Made by a program: the position numbers and the translations under genes. The notes beneath the pieces were generated by a model. That model did not search any database, was not told the DNA's origin, and saw only the letters and a list, made by a program, of their open reading frames with translations. DNA of 36,060 nucleotides from Candidatus Uhrbacteria bacterium RIFOXYB12_FULL_58_10 (GTDB taxonomy: Bacteria > Patescibacteriota > Patescibacteriia > UBA9934 > GWF2-40-263): positions 1-36,060 of the forward strand of contig MGFA01000010.1 in the NCBI GenBank assembly GCA_001791645.1, given 5' to 3'. Below are positions 7,258 through 15,107 of the stretch, piece after piece. How positions within the stretch are numbered: the first letter of the stretch is position 1; each line of letters starts with the position of its first letter.

Positions 7258-8397
7258 ATGTCCAAACCAATTCTTGTCATGATGGGAGGCGCGTCCGCGG
7301 AGCATGAGGTGTCCGTGGTCACCGGGCTTCAGGCACTCGAACGGCTTGATCGGTCGGCCTATGTGCCGCACGTAATCTTCGTCGCAAAATCCGGCGAGCC
7401 GTTCCTTCTTCCCGGCCTGAGGGACCGTACCGGATTTTCCCGTGCGCGGCGCGTGCCAGTTTCATTCGGCCTCGACGGGCGAGGAGGGTTCGTTCGCACC
7501 GCGGGATGGCTAGGAAAAATAATCCGCCCGTACGCCGCGCTGCTTGCCTTCCACGGCGGGCTCGGGGAAAGCGGGCCCGCGCAGGGACTGCTCGAATCCG
7601 TCGAAATCCCATTCACGTCGGCGTCTGTCGAAGGATCCGTTGTCGCCATGAACAAGCAGCTGACCAAGCTCGTGGCCAGGGACGCCGGAATACCGACGGT
7701 GCCGGGCGTTTCCCTGTTCGCGGAGGACATCCGCGCGAACGTCTCGGCGGCCGCGGAACACGCGCTGGCCTCCCTTTCCCTTCCCGTCATCGTCAAACCG
7801 TCCCATTTTGGTTCGTCCATCGGTATCCACGTCGCAAAGACGCGCGTCGAGCTTGAAAAACACCTGATGGAAGCGTCATTTATGGACTCGGAGGCCATCG
7901 TCGAAAGTTACTTGGATCCGCGGACGGAACTGAACTGCGCGGTAAGGCGTGTCAACGGCAAGGTGCAGGCGAGCGAGATCGAACGACCGATGTCACGGGA
8001 TGAGATCCTGAGCTTCGCGGACAAATACCAGCGAGGAGGAAAGAAGACGGGCGGCAGCATGGCCTCGCTCGACCGCGAGTTGCCGGCGAAGATTAACCCT
8101 GCCACGCGTGAGGCCATCCAGGCAATGGCCAAACGCGCGTTTCTCGCATGCCGCTGCAAGGGGATGGTCCGCATCGACTTCATCCTTGACCGAAATGGCG
8201 ACGCCTATCTCAACGAGGTCAATCCGATTCCCGGATCGCTCGCGTTCTACCTGTGGGAAGCGACCGGCGTCAGTTACACGGAACAACTGACCGCGCTCAT
8301 CGAACAGGCCGTCCGTGACGCGGACGGCCTGCGGGAAAAACGACTCGATTACGCGTCGGATATCATCGAAAAATTTGCCGCGACCGGACGTCAATAG
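7258..8397 (+). CDS. ddl: D-alanine--D-alanine ligase
   Basis: 379 aa, ATP-grasp ligase making the D-Ala-D-Ala dipeptide for peptidoglycan. Seen: N-terminal GGASAEHEVSVVTG, HGGLGESGPAQGLLE, ATP-grasp lysine in VIVKPSHFGSSIGI, and the metal-binding segment MVRIDFILDRNGDAYLNEVNPIPGS split as usual for the family. It is cotranscribed with the preceding gene (11-nt gap). Its last 7 nt overlap the end of the convergent MurF-like gene, and I see no terminator between them. Confidence 0.93.
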   Translation: MSKPILVMMGGASAEHEVSVVTGLQALERLDRSAYVPHVIFVAKSGEPFLLPGLRDRTGFSRARRVPVSFGLDGRGGFVRTAGWLGKIIRPYAALLAFHGGLGESGPAQGLLESVEIPFTSASVEGSVVAMNKQLTKLVARDAGIPTVPGVSLFAEDIRANVSAAAEHALASLSLPVIVKPSHFGSSIGIHVAKTRVELEKHLMEASFMDSEAIVESYLDPRTELNCAVRRVNGKVQASEIERPMSRDEILSFADKYQRGGKKTGGSMASLDRELPAKINPATREAIQAMAKRAFLACRCKGMVRIDFILDRNGDAYLNEVNPIPGSLAFYLWEATGVSYTEQLTALIEQAVRDADGLREKRLDYASDIIEKFAATGRQ

Positions 8398-9758
8398 TAC
8401 AAGTCGTGCAGTTCCGGTTGGAGCAAAAGCACCCATTCGGACGGCGGGAACGACCCATGGGCCATCGCCAAGAACGCGGCGAGGTCTGCGACGACCCTGT
8501 GCGGGCCGGAGCCAATTCCCGCCTTGATTTCCCGCGCGAACAGGCTGTGCAAGACGACCGTATAATCCGCCTGCCCACGCAGCATGGTTCCGAGCAGGCG
8601 GTTTTTGTCGCGCTCGTGAGGACCGAGCTCCGGAATTCCGGCGGTGACGACGAGCAACTTCTTCCCGGTCGAGCTGGCAAGCGACCGTCCGGCCCTTATT
8701 CCAGCCCGAGCCGTCATGAAGCTGACATTGTACGAGTCGTCGATCGCGTCATAGCCATAAAGCGCGGCATGGCGCTGGCGACGTTCCGGCGGCTCAAGCT
8801 TCGCACACGAATCCAGAACGAACCGTTCCGGGACGCCGACCAGGTTCGCGACCGCGAGGGCAAGACGGAGGTTCGCGACCGAGGAGTCGGAAAGGTGTTT
8901 CGTCGCGACAAGAACCGACCGATAGGCAGGCGCACAGCCGACAAGTCGAACCGTCCGTCCGCCCGGGTCTGGACGCCCGAGCCTGGAATACGTTTCTTCG
9001 TCGAAAACCACCGTGGCCGTCGGCTTGCTGCCGAAAATAGTTTCGCGAAGCGCGCTCGCGAGCCGGTCCACGGAGCCGAACCGCTCCAGGTGCTGGTCGC
9101 CGACGTTCGTGATCACCGCGATGTCCGGTGGCGCGATCTTGCAGCTGCGAGCGATTTCCCCGACCTGGTACGCGTCCATCTCCACGACGAGAAGCTCGGT
9201 GGAAGGCCGAAGGTCTTTTAGAATCCATGCGGCGATTCCACGAGGAGTATTGATGGTGCCAGGAACCATCTGCGTCGGAAGCACGTGCCGGGCAAGATCG
9301 TAGACAAACTGCTTCGTCGTGGTCTTGCCGTAGCTTCCCGCGACCGCGACGACGCGCATTTCCTTCCTCGATGCGACCACGGACGCGGCCCTTCGCATGG
9401 CCCGCAGCGCCGCGACGTGGTGGACGGGCCACAGCGCCCACGTTCCTGCGGCCACGAACGCGTGACCGAACGTGCAAAGGACTCCGATCAGGCCGACGCG
9501 GACGACAAGCGGCAGCGCGGACGTCGCGACAACTACGGCCGCGAGGACCCAAAGAAAGAGTGACGCGGCAAAGATTGTCTTCGCACGCTGGGTGTACCGC
9601 AGTTGCTGCCGGCGGGCGACGTTCCGGCGAAAGAAAAAGCGCGGGAGCCACTTTGCGAGACGCCCCACGCGGTATTCTTCCAGCTGCAGGATATACAGCG
9701 CGTCCCAAAACGGGACGATCGCGTTAGCGATCCTGCGCAAACGTTCGGACAATGCCAT
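8391..9758 (-). CDS. MurF-like Mur ligase with an N-terminal membrane domain
   Basis: 455 aa. P-loop GSYGKTTT at about 141-148, then NTPRGIAAWIL, EMDAYQVGEI and TNVGDQHLERFGS, all of which match the central domain of MurF (UDP-MurNAc-tripeptide:D-Ala-D-Ala ligase), then DDSYN and ELGPHE in the C-terminal domain. The usual MurF substrate-binding N-domain is absent. In its place are an amphipathic LYILQLEEYR segment and two membrane helices (about 61-80 and 83-108). It probably joins D-Ala-D-Ala from Ddl to a muropeptide precursor, acting at the membrane. The start overlaps the hydrolase gene by 35 nt. A different peptide-adding specificity cannot be excluded. Confidence 0.78.
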   Translation of the reverse strand: MALSERLRRIANAIVPFWDALYILQLEEYRVGRLAKWLPRFFFRRNVARRQQLRYTQRAKTIFAASLFLWVLAAVVVATSALPLVVRVGLIGVLCTFGHAFVAAGTWALWPVHHVAALRAMRRAASVVASRKEMRVVAVAGSYGKTTTKQFVYDLARHVLPTQMVPGTINTPRGIAAWILKDLRPSTELLVVEMDAYQVGEIARSCKIAPPDIAVITNVGDQHLERFGSVDRLASALRETIFGSKPTATVVFDEETYSRLGRPDPGGRTVRLVGCAPAYRSVLVATKHLSDSSVANLRLALAVANLVGVPERFVLDSCAKLEPPERRQRHAALYGYDAIDDSYNVSFMTARAGIRAGRSLASSTGKKLLVVTAGIPELGPHERDKNRLLGTMLRGQADYTVVLHSLFAREIKAGIGSGPHRVVADLAAFLAMAHGSFPPSEWVLLLQPELHDLYY

Positions 9759-10395
9759 AAAAATAATATGGGGCGTCGAGATGCGCGTTGTGCCCCGCGC
9801 GCTCGATGACCTTGAGTTCGCTTCCCGGGATCCGCACGCACGTTTCCTCGGCCACCGCGAGCGGAACTTCCGCGTCGTCGCTTCCCCACACGAGAAGCGT
9901 CGGAACCGCGATGCGAGCCAGCCGCTCCGTCTGGTCGAACCCGACGACACGGCGAAACACGTCTCCGAGCCCAGCGGCTTCCGCGTCACGAAGATCGGGG
10001 GTTCGGAGCCCGGAAGAAACGACGCGGCGGATCGGGCGCAGGAACCGGGCAAGCGCGTTGCGGAGCCGGACGGAATGCAAAGGGCGGTATACGCACGGTG
10101 CACCATAGAGCACTAGCCGCGAAAGCCAGGCGGGACGATCGGCGGCAAGACAGGCCGCGATGCGCCCGCCAAACGAGTGGCCGAGCAACACGACATCCGT
10201 CCAGCCGCTTGATTCGATCCGCGCGCGAACCCAGGCAGCATACTCAGGAACTCCCCAAGCATCCGTTGGCCTTGGCTCCGAACCGAAACCCGGGAGGTCG
10301 AAGCACTCGACCTCCCCTTCCGAAAACGTATTCATAAATGGATGCCAGGACGCTGAATTCTGTCCCCACCCATGGAGCACAACGATTTTTTTCAT
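9724..10395 (-). CDS. Alpha/beta hydrolase
   Basis: 223 aa, typical size. LHGWGQNSASW supplies the oxyanion HG motif; the nucleophile elbow is GHSFGG, the acid is in WGSDDAEVP, and the catalytic His is in ERAGHNAHL. The substrate is unknown. It lies 8 nt after the ABC exporter and overlaps the MurF-like gene, so all three share a transcript. The start is the ATG giving MKKIVVLHGW; the 13-residue extension in the track runs into the exporter gene. Confidence 0.88.
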   Translation of the reverse strand: MKKIVVLHGWGQNSASWHPFMNTFSEGEVECFDLPGFGSEPRPTDAWGVPEYAAWVRARIESSGWTDVVLLGHSFGGRIAACLAADRPAWLSRLVLYGAPCVYRPLHSVRLRNALARFLRPIRRVVSSGLRTPDLRDAEAAGLGDVFRRVVGFDQTERLARIAVPTLLVWGSDDAEVPLAVAEETCVRIPGSELKVIERAGHNAHLDAPYYFYGIVRTFAQDR

Positions 10396-10403
10396 GCGTT
10401 CGG

Positions 10404-12191
10404 TTACACGTACCCGCCTGCCTGGATTTCCCAAAACTTCTTGTAAAGGTTGTCCCGGCGGATCAGTTCGGAGTGCACTCCTTGGTCGACCACGCGCCCC
10501 TTGTCCATCACCAGGATATTGTCCGCGTCCATCACCGTGGAAAGCCGATGCGCGATCACGATGGTGGTTCGGTTCCTCATGACCTCGCGAAGCGCCCGCT
10601 GCAAGTCGTGCTCGGTCTTGGAATCAAGCGCGCTGGTCGCCTCATCCAACACCAAAATCGGCGGATTGGCAAGAAGCACGCGGGCGAGCGCGATGCGTTG
10701 CTTCTGTCCTCCGGAAAGTTTTACGCCGCGCTCTCCGACGACGGTATCGTATCCCTTTGGAAGCTTCGCGATGAATTCGTGCGCCTGCGCCCGCTTTGCG
10801 GCTTCCACCACTTCCTCTCGCGTCGCGTTCGGCTTTGCGAACCGAAGATTATACAAGACGGTTTCGTGAAACAGCAGATTTTCTTGCATCACGAACCCAA
10901 CTTGCGGCCGCAACGTGGAAAGCGTCATGTCTCGCAGGTCAATGCCGTCGAAACGAACCGATCCTTTCGTCGGATCTGCAAATCGGACGAGTAACTTTGC
11001 GAGCGTGGACTTCCCGGCCCCGGATTCGCCGACCACCGCGAAGGTCTTTCCCGCGGGGACCTTCACGCTGATCCCGCGCAACACCGGCTTGTCCGCGTCC
11101 GCGTATGAAAACCAAACGCCATCGAACTCCACGTCGCCGCGCATCGCGGGAGCGGAATTCGCTTCCGGCAGGTCGCGCACCTCCGGTACCTCCTCGAACA
11201 TGCTTGCGAGGCGCCCAAGCCGGCCCAGCGCCGTTGCCATGCTCGGCAACGATCCAACCATGCTCGAAACCGCGCCGTACATTGCTCCCGTAAAACCGAG
11301 AAACGTGACCAACGTACCAAGAGACGTCTCGCCCGACAGCACGAGACGCGTTCCCACGAGAAACACGAGCAAACGTCCAAAAATATATACGCTGCCAATT
11401 CCAGCGTCGAACACGGCCCATTGGACGTTCAGACGAACTTGCTCCGCGATCAATTTCTTGAAGATCGCGGAGAAGCGAACAAGAATGCGATTCTCCGCCC
11501 CGACTCCCTGCACGCTCGCAACGTTCGCGAACGTATCCCCGACAATCCCGGTCGTCTCCTCCCATTTTTCATTCATCGTTTCCTGCTTTCGAAGGGAGAG
11601 GTTCAGATTCCACGCCCCAAGCGCTACGTCGATGGGAATGATGGCCAACGCGGCCAACGCGAGACGCCAGTCCAAATACGCGCCGACGCCGACGACTACC
11701 ACGAAAATGGCCCCGGACTGCAGGAACGTGCGGAAGCCCTCCACAAGCAATCTCCAAATCGCATCACGACCGTTTGTCATTCGCTGCAACAAAGCTCCCG
11801 CGCGTTCGTCCGCGAAGCGGCGCGTGGAAAAGGTCAGGAACTTCCGAAACGACCGCTCGGTCAGTTCGCGCTCGGCATTATTTCCCACGTACCACGATAT
11901 CCAAGAATATGCGGCCAGAATACCGGTACTAACGACAACCACGCCTGCCCAGGCAAAAAGAAACGGAGCGATGCGACCAAATCCGTCGGCCGCATTGACA
12001 CCTTCGGAAACAGAGAAAATGACCAAGTCCACGATACGTCCATAGACATACGGCTCGATGACAGCAAGCACGGCAATCAAAAACGCCAATGCGGCAAGCG
12101 AAACAAAAAACGGCCAGCGCGGAACCAACATCGGCGCGAGCATTGACCAAATAAGCCGAAAACTGATCGGGTATTTCTTTTCGTCCGTCAT
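10404..12191 (-). CDS. ABC exporter half-transporter (membrane domain plus ATPase)
   Basis: 595 aa, MsbA/lipid-exporter-like layout. Six membrane helices lie in about residues 20-330. The nucleotide-binding domain has Walker A GESGAGKST near 397, signature LSGGQKQR, Walker B ILVLDEATSAL and the switch histidine in IAHRLSTV. It would work as a homodimer or heterodimer; only one half is encoded here. Cargo cannot be read from sequence; co-transcription with a Mur ligase hints at an envelope substrate. The start ATG is 8 nt after an extended -10 element, so a leaderless mRNA is predicted. Confidence 0.92.
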   Translation of the reverse strand: MTDEKKYPISFRLIWSMLAPMLVPRWPFFVSLAALAFLIAVLAVIEPYVYGRIVDLVIFSVSEGVNAADGFGRIAPFLFAWAGVVVVSTGILAAYSWISWYVGNNAERELTERSFRKFLTFSTRRFADERAGALLQRMTNGRDAIWRLLVEGFRTFLQSGAIFVVVVGVGAYLDWRLALAALAIIPIDVALGAWNLNLSLRKQETMNEKWEETTGIVGDTFANVASVQGVGAENRILVRFSAIFKKLIAEQVRLNVQWAVFDAGIGSVYIFGRLLVFLVGTRLVLSGETSLGTLVTFLGFTGAMYGAVSSMVGSLPSMATALGRLGRLASMFEEVPEVRDLPEANSAPAMRGDVEFDGVWFSYADADKPVLRGISVKVPAGKTFAVVGESGAGKSTLAKLLVRFADPTKGSVRFDGIDLRDMTLSTLRPQVGFVMQENLLFHETVLYNLRFAKPNATREEVVEAAKRAQAHEFIAKLPKGYDTVVGERGVKLSGGQKQRIALARVLLANPPILVLDEATSALDSKTEHDLQRALREVMRNRTTIVIAHRLSTVMDADNILVMDKGRVVDQGVHSELIRRDNLYKKFWEIQAGGYV

Positions 12192-12199
12192 GCACTGAC

Positions 12200-12208
12200 A
12201 GTATAGCA
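12200..12208 (-). promoter_or_regulatory. Extended -10 promoter of the ABC exporter operon
   Basis: Minus-strand TGCTATACT (TGn plus TATACT), with no good -35 because the tRNA terminator hairpin occupies that space. Eight nt separate it from the ATG. Confidence 0.6.
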
Positions 12209-12237
12209 AAGAGACACCCCAATTGGGATGTCTCTTT
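12208..12237 (-). terminator. Terminator after tRNA-Cys
   Basis: Near-perfect hairpin AAAGAGACATCCC/GGGGTGTCTCTTT with an AATT loop, starting at the CCA end of the tRNA. The tail after it is weak (CTTTGC), but the stem is strong. It also abuts the exporter promoter. Confidence 0.6.
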
Positions 12238-12311
12238 GGAGGCCACGGCCGGGATCGAACCGGCTCATCGAGGTTTTGCAGACCCCTGTGTTCCCACTTC
12301 ACCACGTGGCC
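12237..12311 (-). tRNA. tRNA-Cys (anticodon GCA), CCA encoded
   Basis: Seven-base acceptor stem GGCCACG/CGTGGCC; D-stem GTG/CAC; anticodon loop CTGCAAA with GCA; T-arm GCCGG-TTCGATC-CCGGC. The discriminator base is U73, the usual cysteine identity element, followed by an encoded CCA. It lies 28 nt after the 3D-domain gene and may be processed from that transcript. Confidence 0.95.
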
Positions 12312-12339
12312 GCGCGGCGAGGAGAATGTACCAGAGGTT

Positions 12340-12885
12340 TTAGAACACTTCAATAGTCGCGAACTTGAGACCGAACGACTTGGCATCGGAATACTCGCGC
12401 ATCCAGATGTCAACGTGCCTGTCATACCGCTTGTTCATACGATCGACGACCGTAAACACCCGATTCCCGTACAAATCCGGAATGCGAATTTTTGTCCCCA
12501 TGGGAAGGAAGTTCGTGGCAATCACGTCTTCCTCGTCGTGCGCGCACAGGTCGAATCCGCGCGCGGCGATGCACGGCGTATTGTCCGTTTGCGCGAGGTC
12601 TGAGGTGTAAGCCGTGATAGGCACGGTAAGAAGATGGCGCGGTTCGGCGTCCTTCGCGGCTGGAAGCTCTCCGTACGGAAGCGTCTCGTTTTGCATCGCG
12701 CCGATCAAGAGCGCGACCGTGGCGTCGTCCGGATACCGCGGGCCCGTGTCCATATCGGCGTACGCGCTGTTCAAAAAGAATGCGTTGGCAATCACGAGGC
12801 CGGACACGACGCCAATCGCAATATCCTTCGCGTTCTTTCTCAGAAGCGGAAGGATTTTCCACGCCATCGACGACATCTGTTCCAT
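12340..12885 (-). CDS. Membrane-anchored 3D-domain protein
   Basis: 181 aa. I chose the ATG with AGGAGGAA 9 nt upstream; the track's longer frame begins with TTG. A hydrophobic anchor follows a basic N-terminus at about residues 18-40. The C-terminal half has the 3D domain (double-psi barrel related to MltA/Rpf-like cell-wall enzymes): TAYTS near the start, a GTKIRIPDLYG strand, and the aspartate cluster VVDRM...RHVDIWM. It is probably an extracytoplasmic peptidoglycan-binding or lytic protein. The Cys pair in the domain (CIAARGFDLC) could form a disulfide. Confidence 0.8.
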   Translation of the reverse strand: MEQMSSMAWKILPLLRKNAKDIAIGVVSGLVIANAFFLNSAYADMDTGPRYPDDATVALLIGAMQNETLPYGELPAAKDAEPRHLLTVPITAYTSDLAQTDNTPCIAARGFDLCAHDEEDVIATNFLPMGTKIRIPDLYGNRVFTVVDRMNKRYDRHVDIWMREYSDAKSFGLKFATIEVF

Positions 12886-13008
12886 ACCCGAGGGTTCCTC
12901 CTGCCGTTTCCCCTTGCGTATGAAACGATACCGAACAAAAATGCTTCCTGTCGGAAGCGGCGCCAGCTTACCACTCAAACGAGCCTTCGTCAATCACAGT
13001 TACGCACA

Positions 13009-13050
13009 GAAAAAAATCGCCCGGCCAGACGGCGGATGAGCGAGGCGATT
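13009..13050 (-). terminator. Terminator of glmS
   Basis: Minus-strand AATCGCC, about 22-nt loop with internal GC pairing, GGCGATT, then TTTTT. It lies 26 nt after the glmS stop. Confidence 0.65.
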
Positions 13051-13075
13051 CGCAATGAACTCCGATCATTGCAGA

Positions 13076-14908
13076 TTATTCAACAGTCACGCTTTTTGCG
13101 AGGTTCCGCGGCATATCCGGATCGAATCCGCGAAGCACGGCCGCATGGTACGCGAACAGTTGAAGCGGAACGGCCATAAGAACCGGGACAAGCATTTCAA
13201 GCGTCTTTGGAAGATAAAGAACGTCGTCGGCAAGCCGTGACATCTCATTGTTCCCCTCCGTCGTGATCGCGATCACCTTTCCACGACGCGCGCGAATCTC
13301 CTCCACGTTCGATTTTGTCTTCTCATACACGGAATCCACCGGACACAGAACCATGGATGGGAAACCCTCGTCGATGAGCGCGATTGGCCCGTGCTTCATC
13401 TCGCCCGCGGCATATCCCTCGGCATGAACGTAGCTCAGCTCCTTGAGCTTCAGCGCACCCTCGAATGCCGCGGGCGCGCAGTACTTGCGACCCATATACA
13501 GAAAATCCTCGGCCCAAGCGTAACGCTGCGCCACTGCGCGGTACTCGTTGGTCCGCTCAAGCAAGGACGTGACGAGCTCTGGCAAGCGGACGAGCTCTTT
13601 TGCGATGCGCTTCCCCGTGGAAAGCGACATCTGCCGCTGACGACCAAAGAAAAGGGTGAGTAGCGCGAACACGGTCACCTGCGAAAGATATGCCTTCGTG
13701 GACGCGACCCCGATTTCGGGACCCGCGTGGCTATACACTCCAGCATCCGTTTCCCGGGCGATCGTGGAACCGACCGCGTTCACGATTCCGAGCGTGAGCG
13801 CGCCCTTCATCTTTGCCTCCCGAATCGCCGCGAGCGTATCCGCGGTCTCCCCCGATTGGGAAACGGCGATCACGGCGGTGCGACTCGTGATGATGGGCTT
13901 GCGATATCGGAACTCGCTCGCGAGTTCCACCTCAACGGGAATCCCCGCATATTCCTCGAGCATGTATTCGCCGACCTGGGCCGCGTAATACGCACTTCCG
14001 CATCCGACCACGATCAAACGGTCGATTTCCCGGGCTTGGTCGGCCACGTCGCGTAGCCCGCCGAGCACGGCATTGCCGTTTTTCGCGTTGAGTCTTCCGC
14101 GCATGGTGTTGCGCAACACCTCGGGTTGCTCGGACATTTCCTTCATCATGAAGTGGGGATACCCATTTTTTTGCGCGGCCTCGGCCGTCCACTCCAAATC
14201 CTCCGGCTCCTTCGCGATCGGAAGGTTATCAAGCGACGAGATCTGGTATCCGTCGAGGCCGAGCACGGCCATTTCTCCGTCGTCAAGAAAAATCACGCGC
14301 CGCGTATGGCCGATGATCGCGTTCGCGTCGGAGGCAACGAAAAGTTCCCCTCCGCCGACGCCGATGACGATTGGACTTCCAAGCCGCGCAACCACGACGC
14401 GCCCGGGTTCCTCGGCACGCACGACCGCGATGCCATACGTTCCTCGTACCCTGCGAACCGCCGACCGCACCGCATCCGCAAGCGTGGTGCCGGGATACTT
14501 GAGCAAATGCTCAATGAGATGCACCAGCGCTTCCGTGTCCGTTTCCGACCGAAATGCGTGGCCAGCGGACTCAAGCTGTTCCTTAAGCTCACGGTAATTC
14601 TCAATAATCCCGTTATGCACGAGCGCGATGTTCCCCCGACAATCCGTGTGAGGATGCGCGTTCGCCTCGCTCGGGACACCGTGCGTGGCCCAGCGCGTGT
14701 GCGCGATTCCCATGAAGCCGATCATCTTCTCCCCAAAGAGCCTGTCATCGAGCGATTGGATTTTTCCGACGGATCTCACGATCCGAAGTGATTCACCCAC
14801 AATGGCGACACCCGCGGAGTCATATCCGCGATACTCCAAACGGCGCAGCCCATTCATGAGAATGGGCAGGGCGGCCTTCTTTCCAACATACCCGACGATT
14901 CCGCACAT
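13076..14908 (-). CDS. glmS: Glutamine--fructose-6-phosphate aminotransferase
   Basis: 610 aa, full length. It makes glucosamine-6-phosphate for peptidoglycan. The mature N-terminus MCGIVGYVG carries the glutaminase nucleophile Cys2; HTRWATHG and NGIIENY lie in the same domain. Two SIS domains follow (GCGSAYYAAQ, SQSGETADT) and the C-terminus NLAKSVTVE has the conserved catalytic-loop lysine. The start is the ATG after AAGGAAG; the 11 extra residues in the track are leader. It is divergent from the class A PBP. Confidence 0.97.
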   Translation of the reverse strand: MCGIVGYVGKKAALPILMNGLRRLEYRGYDSAGVAIVGESLRIVRSVGKIQSLDDRLFGEKMIGFMGIAHTRWATHGVPSEANAHPHTDCRGNIALVHNGIIENYRELKEQLESAGHAFRSETDTEALVHLIEHLLKYPGTTLADAVRSAVRRVRGTYGIAVVRAEEPGRVVVARLGSPIVIGVGGGELFVASDANAIIGHTRRVIFLDDGEMAVLGLDGYQISSLDNLPIAKEPEDLEWTAEAAQKNGYPHFMMKEMSEQPEVLRNTMRGRLNAKNGNAVLGGLRDVADQAREIDRLIVVGCGSAYYAAQVGEYMLEEYAGIPVEVELASEFRYRKPIITSRTAVIAVSQSGETADTLAAIREAKMKGALTLGIVNAVGSTIARETDAGVYSHAGPEIGVASTKAYLSQVTVFALLTLFFGRQRQMSLSTGKRIAKELVRLPELVTSLLERTNEYRAVAQRYAWAEDFLYMGRKYCAPAAFEGALKLKELSYVHAEGYAAGEMKHGPIALIDEGFPSMVLCPVDSVYEKTKSNVEEIRARRGKVIAITTEGNNEMSRLADDVLYLPKTLEMLVPVLMAVPLQLFAYHAAVLRGFDPDMPRNLAKSVTVE

Positions 14909-15107
14909 ATGGGTCTTCCTTTTCGCGTGAATGATAGACACACACCACTATCAAACATAACATTTTTTTTATCAAAAAATATTCGTCAATATTCTTGGGG
15001 TTAATAATTAATCACTGTACACAGCGAAACCTGTAAAATTTTTTCGTCCAAATGGTGCCGTCACCTTTTCACATATGGCAGTTTCCGATAGCATGGGAGA
15101 CATCCAT
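14909..15107. promoter_or_regulatory. AT-rich divergent promoter region between glmS and the PBP gene
   Basis: No gene seen. Plus strand: TTGGGG (14995-15000), 17-nt spacer, TACACA (15018-15023), directed at the PBP gene. Minus strand: TTGATA, 17-nt spacer, GATAGT, directed at glmS. I looked for a glmS ribozyme-like core upstream of glmS and did not see one. Confidence 0.5.

Noticed and set aside
12886-12993. TTG-initiated extension of the 3D-domain protein
   Set aside because: No ribosome binding site, and the internal ATG has AGGAGGAA upstream.
14909-15074. glmS ribozyme or other riboswitch upstream of glmS
   Set aside because: The gap is AT-rich and I could not identify a conserved ribozyme core or a structured aptamer.
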